DNA of 11,069 bases from Planctomycetota bacterium (GTDB lineage: Bacteria > Planctomycetota > Phycisphaerae > Sedimentisphaerales > UBA12454), in contig JAHJUV010000069.1 in NCBI GenBank assembly GCA_018828825.1, positions 1 to 11,069 of the forward strand. Reading direction: 5' to 3'. Position numbers and translations under genes: made by a program. This document shows, piece after piece, positions 6,862 to 11,069 of this stretch. Every line of letters begins with the position of its first letter. Position 1 is the stretch's first letter. The notes beneath the pieces are model-generated. The model did no database searches. It saw only the letters and a list, made by a program, of their open reading frames with translations, and was not told where the DNA came from.

Positions 6862-6890
6862 TTGATTTTTAACCGGACGAGTGATATTAT
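6862..6890 (+). promoter_or_regulatory. Promoter of the dockerin-protein leader
   Basis: TTGATT (6862-6867), a 17-base spacer and TATTAT (6885-6890), preceded by an A/T-rich run. The expected start is near 6897, about 300 bases upstream of the start codon at 7195, so the transcript would have a long leader. Confidence 0.6.
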
Positions 6891-6896
6891 GATGTT

Positions 6897-7194
6897 GCAC
6901 TTAACAGGCAACCGAACGGCGTGTTGTAGTGCTTTAGTATTTAAAGAAACTTTTGTTTTTGCTTTTTGCTTTCTTCATGGAAAGCAGAAAGGAGGTGTTG
7001 GAACGGAGAAATCTCGCGGCCAGATTTACTTTCCGGGTCTGGTTTTTTAACACTTGAGTTTTTTGCCTGTTTGGTTTCTTTCGGGCAAAAGGGATTAAAC
7101 GGGAGGGAAAAAGAAACCAGGACCTCGTTGAGCGAGAGCTTGGCGAAATGTATATAGGAAAAAAGAGAATTGTTTATTTAATGAGGTAAGTGAA
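6897..7194 (+). ncRNA. Long structured 5' leader, candidate cis-regulatory RNA
   Basis: Several local structures can be drawn. A hairpin sits at the likely 5' end (GCACT 6897-6901 with AGTGC 6928-6932, plus AACA/TGTT inside). A 6-base stem at 6968-6985 is followed at once by AGAAAGGAGGTG (6986-6997). Two hairpins exclude each other: AAATCT 7009-7014 with AGATTT 7022-7027, or CCAGA 7020-7024 with TCTGG 7038-7042 followed by six T. A 10-base perfect stem joins 7072-7081 to 7110-7119. A 19-codon frame opens with TTG at 6998 just after the Shine-Dalgarno-like element. It matches no riboswitch class I know. Function is inferred from layout only. Confidence 0.45.
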
Positions 7195-8133
7195 ATGAAG
7201 AAGCTGATTTTAGTTTTAGCGATTGCTTTAATTGCTTCACCGGCGTTAGCGTTGAATGTTTACCTGAATAGGGTGGGCGATTCCAACATCGTCGATGTCA
7301 ATTATAGCGATGCCAATTCAGCCAATCTGCCAAGGGGTTTTGCACTGGATATTACAATTGATTCCCCAGGCTTGATTAAAGATGTTCTCAACTACAAGAC
7401 TGGCGAAAGCACTTCTGGAAGTCCCGGCTATGGTATTTATCCAGCAGCGATTGATATCAATAGTTCCGGCGTTGTAACCAGCTATGGTAGTCCATTAGCT
7501 GATTCCTGCGATCCGGGCCCAGGCGATGGCCTTAATTCGAACCACGTAGTTCTTGAGTTTGGTTCGTTGTATTATGGCGCTCCAAATGCTCCTGCTGCAA
7601 GCGGCAGACTGTGCAGCTTGGAAATTGACCCAAATGGTGCAACAGTCAACATGAACATCGCAATGGTCGATGAGGACACTTATCGCGGCGGTCTTGTTCT
7701 TGAAGACGGCTCGCTGGGCGATGTAGATGCTAACACGGTTTTTGTTATGGCTCCGCCGGAATGCTTCCCGGGCGGTCCCGGAAACCCTCTGTATGACGAA
7801 TGGGTTGCAGTTGGCAAACCAGATTGCTGGTGTGCTTCCGTTAACCCGCGTCAGTGTCACGGTGATGCAGACGGTCTAGCTGAAGGCAAAGGTAGCAACT
7901 GGACATCTCTTAATGACCTGGCTGTTTTAAAGGCGGCTTGGGGCCTCAGTTATGCCGCAATAGCGGGCCAAACAGCTGGAAGTCCTGCTACGCCTTTGAT
8001 TTGTGCTGACTCTGATCATACAGCGGAAGGCAAGGGTCTTTCTAGGGTTTCTCTTCTCGATTTAGCCATACTGAAAGCCAATTGGAATCTGCCCAATCTG
8101 CCGGATCCAAATTGTGCTCTTCTTGGTTACTAA
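7195..8133 (+). CDS. Secreted protein with cohesin-like domain and C-terminal dockerin-like repeats
   Basis: A 312-residue protein with a Sec signal peptide (MKKLILVLAIALIASPALA, cleavage after residue 19). GAGGT lies seven bases before the ATG. Residues 20-185 are a probable beta-sandwich resembling the cohesin/carbohydrate-binding type seen in planctomycete surface proteins (RGFALDITID 47-56, YGIYPAAIDI 79-88, LEFGSLYYGAPNAPA 120-134, RGGLVLED 164-171). The C-terminus has CWC and QCHGDADG (211-227), then two dockerin-like repeats: DADG...SLNDLAVLKAAWG (224-250) and CADSDH...SLLDLAILKANWN (270-298). Their Asp pattern suggests calcium binding, and several cysteines suggest disulphides. The protein is probably exported and takes part in protein-protein or sugar contact outside the cell. 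It carries no PEP-CTERM or catalytic domain. The next gene, 82 bases on, encodes a PEP-CTERM protein. Confidence 0.9.
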   Translation: MKKLILVLAIALIASPALALNVYLNRVGDSNIVDVNYSDANSANLPRGFALDITIDSPGLIKDVLNYKTGESTSGSPGYGIYPAAIDINSSGVVTSYGSPLADSCDPGPGDGLNSNHVVLEFGSLYYGAPNAPAASGRLCSLEIDPNGATVNMNIAMVDEDTYRGGLVLEDGSLGDVDANTVFVMAPPECFPGGPGNPLYDEWVAVGKPDCWCASVNPRQCHGDADGLAEGKGSNWTSLNDLAVLKAAWGLSYAAIAGQTAGSPATPLICADSDHTAEGKGLSRVSLLDLAILKANWNLPNLPDPNCALLGY

Positions 8134-8178
8134 GTTAGTTGGAAGTTAATTTTGTTTTATGTAAAGAAAGTAAAATGT

Positions 8179-8197
8179 TTAACATTTGGAGTGTTAA
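8179..8197 (+). other. Hairpin in the dockerin/PEP-CTERM intergenic spacer
   Basis: TTAACA (8179-8184) pairs with TGTTAA (8192-8197) around a 7-base loop, four bases before the AAGGAGG of the next gene. It may tune RNA stability or ribosome access. It is too AT-rich and lacks the T-run needed for a firm terminator call, so the two genes may be cotranscribed. Confidence 0.35.
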
Positions 8198-8215
8198 TTT
8201 TAAGGAGGTTTTAAG

Positions 8216-8698
8216 ATGAAGAAATTGTTGATTTTGATGTTAGTTCTTGCAATGGCCTCGTTGGCCAGTGCAACAGTAATAGTGTCAGTTAGTTCGAACG
8301 AAGTTGCAGTTGGCGGCAATATTACAGTATCTGTTTCTTCGGATGATACTGTCCAATACAGGAAGTATCTGGATATGGTTATGGGCACAGCCACTTTGGG
8401 CGCCGTGACCATACTTCCAGCTGCAGGTGATGCCGCTACAACTGCGGATTACTCAGTAGCAGGGAGTTATTATGATCTTGAGTTGGTTGCTGCTGACTTT
8501 TCAACTGATCCAGTTGCAGGCGTTCATTTTACAGTTGTTGCTACAGCTACTGGCGTAATAGGTGAGACGTTCACCCTTGAGCTTCTTAATGGCGATACTT
8601 ATGCTTTAGAAGACAGTGAAATTGTTACCATTATTCCAGAACCAGTGACAATGGCATTGCTTGGTCTTGGTGGTCTGTTCTTTCGCCGTAAGAAATAA
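8216..8698 (+). CDS. PEP-CTERM sorting-signal protein
   Basis: A 160-residue exported protein: signal peptide MKKLLILMLVLAMASLASA, cleaved after residue 19, and a textbook AAGGAGG seven bases before the ATG. The mature part (20-138) is a Thr/Val/Ala-rich probable beta-sandwich (VSVSSNEVAVGGNITVSVSS) resembling a cohesin-like domain. The C-terminus IPEPVTMALLGLGGLFFRRKK has the PEP motif, a hydrophobic helix and a basic tail. In known systems an exosortase recognises this tail and the protein is moved to the envelope or extracellular matrix. No exosortase gene is in the window. The protein follows the dockerin-like gene in the same direction and ends 22 bases before a strong terminator. Confidence 0.92.
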   Translation: MKKLLILMLVLAMASLASATVIVSVSSNEVAVGGNITVSVSSDDTVQYRKYLDMVMGTATLGAVTILPAAGDAATTADYSVAGSYYDLELVAADFSTDPVAGVHFTVVATATGVIGETFTLELLNGDTYALEDSEIVTIIPEPVTMALLGLGGLFFRRKK

Positions 8699-8720
8699 GA
8701 CCGTAACTAATTAGATTTTT

Positions 8721-8750
8721 AAAACCCCGGCCTTGTGTCGGGGTTTTTTT
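8721..8750 (+). terminator. Rho-independent terminator after the PEP-CTERM gene
   Basis: AAAACCCCG (8721-8729) pairs with CGGGGTTTT (8739-8747) around a 9-base loop, ending in seven T. The stem core is nearly the same as that of the terminator at 3092-3120. Confidence 0.92.
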
Positions 8751-8768
8751 ATGCTTGAAAAAAGAGCA

Positions 8769-8860
8769 GTTATCGGTTATCAGAAACTCAGTTATCAGTA
8801 AAGATGTCCGCCGGTAGGCGGCTCATTATTCTGACTACTGAATTCTGTATTCTGAATTCT
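8769..8860. repeat. Short-repeat cluster upstream of the lipoprotein gene
   Basis: Three GTTATC units occur at 8769-8774, 8776-8781 and 8791-8796, the last two as GTTATCAG. They are followed by a GC hairpin (CCGCC 8808-8812, GGTA loop, GGCGG 8817-8821) and two copies of CTGAATTCT (8838-8846 and 8852-8860). This looks like a small degenerate intergenic repeat element of a kind that tends to recur in a genome; no other copy lies in the window. A weak promoter-like pair TTGAAA-17-TATCAG (8755-8783) overlaps its start. Confidence 0.5.
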
Positions 8861-8878
8861 TTTTTTAAAGGATTAAAT

Positions 8879-9442
8879 ATGAAAAAATTGGTTTTGGCTC
8901 TTTTTTGTTGCCTGTGTGTATTATTTGTGGTCGGTTGTCAGGGATTAGCGAAAAAACCCCCGGTTAAAGTGACTAATGGAGGGGACGGTTCATTTCCGGA
9001 TTTTCTCGTAGGCAAATGGCAAGCCGATAAAGGGCAGTGGGAATTTGTTTTTGAACCTGATGGAACAATTTCCTCGGCTGTAATTGATAATGGTATGGTA
9101 AGGGTAAAACCTACAAGCGATAGAATCACAACGATTCCGATGAAAATGGGAGGCAAGGGCATCTATAAACTCGGTCAGTGGGCTGTCCAATATTCCCCTG
9201 AAACTCGTGAATTGGTTGTTGAGGTGGTGGTCGACCATTTCCATTTAGAGATGGGCCCCAGTGCATTGGAGGGAAATAGTGAAGATTGGTTTATTGGACG
9301 AGTTTCAGAAGACTCGCAAACATGGGTGGCAGAGTGGACCAGTTTCCCCAAATATATCGCATACACTCCTGACCCCAACGAGTTGCCTGTCGACATCGAA
9401 GATAGCCCGCGTGGAACCCTTATCTTCAGAAAAGTCCAATAA
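8879..9442 (+). CDS. Lipoprotein with lipocalin-like domain, function unknown
   Basis: The ATG at 8879 has AAAGGA six bases upstream and opens a lipoprotein signal: MKKLVLALFCCLCVLFVVGC, lipobox VVGC with Cys20 as the lipid-bearing residue. A longer frame upstream would bury this signal and run through the repeat element, so I reject it. The 187-residue product has a short linker, then FLVGKWQADKGQWEFVFEPD (residues about 40-60), a pattern typical of small lipocalin-like beta-barrels, and ends GTLIFRKVQ. It should be anchored to a membrane on the outer or periplasmic side. No catalytic motif is seen and the ligand is unknown. It stands alone after the terminator at 8721-8750 and converges on the next gene with a 16-base gap. 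Confidence 0.85.
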   Translation: MKKLVLALFCCLCVLFVVGCQGLAKKPPVKVTNGGDGSFPDFLVGKWQADKGQWEFVFEPDGTISSAVIDNGMVRVKPTSDRITTIPMKMGGKGIYKLGQWAVQYSPETRELVVEVVVDHFHLEMGPSALEGNSEDWFIGRVSEDSQTWVAEWTSFPKYIAYTPDPNELPVDIEDSPRGTLIFRKVQ

Positions 9443-9459
9443 CCAGAAAACCAGTTATT
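9438..9459. terminator. Possible short hairpin between convergent genes
   Basis: AATAAC (9438-9443) can pair with GTTATT (9454-9459) around a 10-base loop, covering the stop codons of both convergent genes. It is short and AT-rich, so it is only a weak candidate for a shared terminator. Confidence 0.25.
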
Positions 9460-11069
9460 TATTGAGGTTGTTTTTTTGACTTTTCGAATTTAAGGTACTC
9501 TGTGTATTGCTGGAACTTGTTTGCAGCGTCTTTGTTTCCAGTTTGAGAGAAAAGTTGAGCAGCTTTTTGAGATGCTTCAATTGCTTCGTCAAGCTGGCCT
9601 TGAAATGCAAGTGCCTTAATTAGACTAAACTGGTTATCTATAACCGCAGGCTTTAGTTCGACAGCTTTCCTGAAATGCGCCGCCGCTTCAGCAAACTTTC
9701 CCAACTCGGCTAAGGAGTCTCCCAAAAGAACATGTATTTTAATGGAATTTGGATCTCTCTTTATCTCTTGGCGGTACTCTTCTATTGCTTTAAGAAACTC
9801 CTGAGAGGCTTCCTGGGATTTGCCCAGCATCTTTAGTGCCGTGCCAAGACTGTAATGCAGGTTCGCGGTATTTTCCTTAAATTCAGCTTCCTGGTCATTA
9901 TACTTAATCGCCTTCCTGAAGTTTTTGGCAGCCTCTTCATAATTGCCTTGTGCAGCTTTAATCATAGCTGTTTCATAGTAAGCAATGGTCGACATAGATG
10001 GTTCAAGTTCGATTATTTCTTCATATTTTGCAATCGCCTCGTCAAGTTTGCCCATTTGTTTAAGCGCGTTTACCTGCTCCTGTTTTTTTCCAACCAGCAA
10101 ATCTTTTGCACTTTGGTGTACTACAGGAGCAAGAAGGTTTTCCACAGGGACGTAATTGTCTGTCAGTATAATTTGGTGTGCCTTTTGTATTGCCGTTGCT
10201 ATTTCGGCACTGCTAAGATACCAGAAACGCTGCCCTGGCGTATAACGCTTAATAAGCTTGTCAGGTTCCAATTCTTTTTTAGAGGCAATCAACACAAATA
10301 GATTACGATTAGAATGATGTCTATCCTCGGCTATAACATAAACATAAGGAAAAGTCTGTTCGAGCGTACAGACATAGGCCCCTAAGAAGCGTGCACTGTC
10401 ATAGATATCAATTGAATTTATCATATATACGCCGTCATCGGCGAGAATGTCGGCAATTTTATCATTGAATTCTTTTGTTACCAATTGATACGGCACCGAA
10501 TAATCACTAAAAGCGTCCTCGTAAATAAAATCATATTTTGTTGTTTGTTTTTTTCTCAGAAGTTCATCGATATAATTTCGAGCATCCATTTGGATAGTAT
10601 TAATTGAAGTGTTTTCGGAAAGCCCGAAAGCAGCCGTAGCGGCTTTTGTTACGCCGGGGTCAATCTCGGCGACATCATTACGACTTTCAGGCCAATGAGC
10701 TTCGATATATTGCGGGAAAACATATCCTCCTCCGCCGATGTGCAAAACAGACAGAGACTCCCCTTTGTCGCTGAGTCCATGTGTTAACGCTGCAAAAACA
10801 ACGGTGTGAAAATATAATAGATCGTTTTTTTGATCCATTAAAATTTCACTGTGCATGAGTTTGTCCTGCATAAACAGTCTTTTATCGGGGATTTTGGTGA
10901 TTTGCTTTACCGCGATATAGCAATATGCTGTCTCATCTTGGTAAAGAATTTGAGGATCAAGTTTCTCTCTCAATCCGATTAATGTTCCCACTTTTTGCAT
11001 TGATTCTGCCGGTGCCATCCCCATAACCAATGCGCATAGAAACACTGTCAGCCAGAGGTAAGCGGGCCA
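9459..11069 (-). CDS. Membrane spermidine-synthase-like protein with TPR repeats (5' end beyond the window)
   Basis: The frame is open to the right edge. A GTG at 11045 exists, but the codons before it (WPAYLWLT) extend a hydrophobic segment, so the gene very likely starts outside. About 536 residues are visible. First is the end of a membrane helix (LWLTVFLCALVMGM). Next is a spermidine-synthase-like Rossmann domain: VLHIGGGGYVFPQYIE (SAM-binding motif I), AEIDPGV (acidic residue for ribose), MDARNYI, KYDFIYEDAFSDYSVP, and the domain end ILTDNYVPVENLL. About 200 residues of TPR-type helices follow (LGKFAEAAAHFRKAVELKP, MGKLDEAIAKYEEIIELEP), ending in a basic tail. Related proteins have an N-terminal multi-helix transporter-like part fused to this domain. 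Whether it makes polyamines is unclear; the TPRs suggest a scaffold role. Confidence 0.88.
   Translation of the reverse strand, partial: WPAYLWLTVFLCALVMGMAPAESMQKVGTLIGLREKLDPQILYQDETAYCYIAVKQITKIPDKRLFMQDKLMHSEILMDQKNDLLYFHTVVFAALTHGLSDKGESLSVLHIGGGGYVFPQYIEAHWPESRNDVAEIDPGVTKAATAAFGLSENTSINTIQMDARNYIDELLRKKQTTKYDFIYEDAFSDYSVPYQLVTKEFNDKIADILADDGVYMINSIDIYDSARFLGAYVCTLEQTFPYVYVIAEDRHHSNRNLFVLIASKKELEPDKLIKRYTPGQRFWYLSSAEIATAIQKAHQIILTDNYVPVENLLAPVVHQSAKDLLVGKKQEQVNALKQMGKLDEAIAKYEEIIELEPSMSTIAYYETAMIKAAQGNYEEAAKNFRKAIKYNDQEAEFKENTANLHYSLGTALKMLGKSQEASQEFLKAIEEYRQEIKRDPNSIKIHVLLGDSLAELGKFAEAAAHFRKAVELKPAVIDNQFSLIKALAFQGQLDEAIEASQKAAQLFSQTGNKDAANKFQQYTEYLKFEKSKKQPQ

Noticed and set aside
6796..7157. 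Plus-strand frames in the leader region
   Set aside because: They have low-complexity Phe-rich composition, poor starts and overlap with promoter and hairpins. The region is better explained as promoter plus untranslated leader.
8769..8860. CRISPR-like array
   Set aside because: The units are only 6-9 bases, spacings are uneven, and there are no regular spacers or cas genes.
8804..8878. 25-residue N-terminal extension of the lipoprotein
   Set aside because: It would place the lipoprotein signal inside the protein and is made of repeat-element sequence.

Overview
The window looks like a chromosomal stretch from a planctomycete of the Phycisphaerae type, probably an uncultured one. The pointers are a secreted protein ending in the paired Cys/Asp-rich dockerin-like repeats common in that group, a short PEP-CTERM protein, a Ser/Asp-rich helix-turn-helix protein with a membrane segment, and an archaeal/clostridial-style phosphoenolpyruvate carboxykinase (PEPCK). 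This placement is from memory of protein families, not from a search. There are no rRNA or tRNA genes, no CRISPR array and no recognisable transposase.

Layout. Bases 1-1056 (minus) hold the 5' part of a HTH/membrane protein gene that runs off the left edge. Bases 1244-1822 (minus) are a maf-type nucleotide pyrophosphatase gene with a clear sigma70-like promoter. Divergent from it, an alpha/beta hydrolase (2005-2895) overlaps by one base a 65-residue gene of unknown function (to 3092). A strong two-way terminator (3092-3120) separates these from a minus-strand unit at 3141-6515.

That unit is the most unusual part. Reading from its promoter (6487-6515) it has a good ribosome binding site and the first ~46 codons of a PEPCK, which then break off. 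Next comes a complete DUF4914-type P-loop gene (4185-6086). Last is the C-terminal half of a PEPCK (3141-4166), which starts just after the place where the kinase-2 Asp-Asp motif should be. The PEPCK P-loop middle is absent, and DUF4914, with its own HPr-kinase-like P-loop, sits where it should be. This looks like a PEPCK gene invaded or replaced by a distant member of the PEPCK/HPr-kinase fold group. All three pieces lie in the same reading frame.

On the other side of a 778-base gene-free region, the plus strand carries an envelope cluster. A dockerin/cohesin-like secreted protein (7195-8133) is preceded by a promoter and a roughly 300-base leader with several hairpins. It is followed by a PEP-CTERM protein (8216-8698), a rho-independent terminator, a small repeat-rich spacer, and a lipoprotein (8879-9442). 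Converging on this from the right edge is the 3' part of a membrane spermidine-synthase-like protein with TPR repeats (9459-11069, incomplete).

Functionally the window mixes housekeeping (maf), central carbon metabolism (PEPCK remnants, DUF4914) and extracellular or envelope proteins. The genes do not form one pathway.
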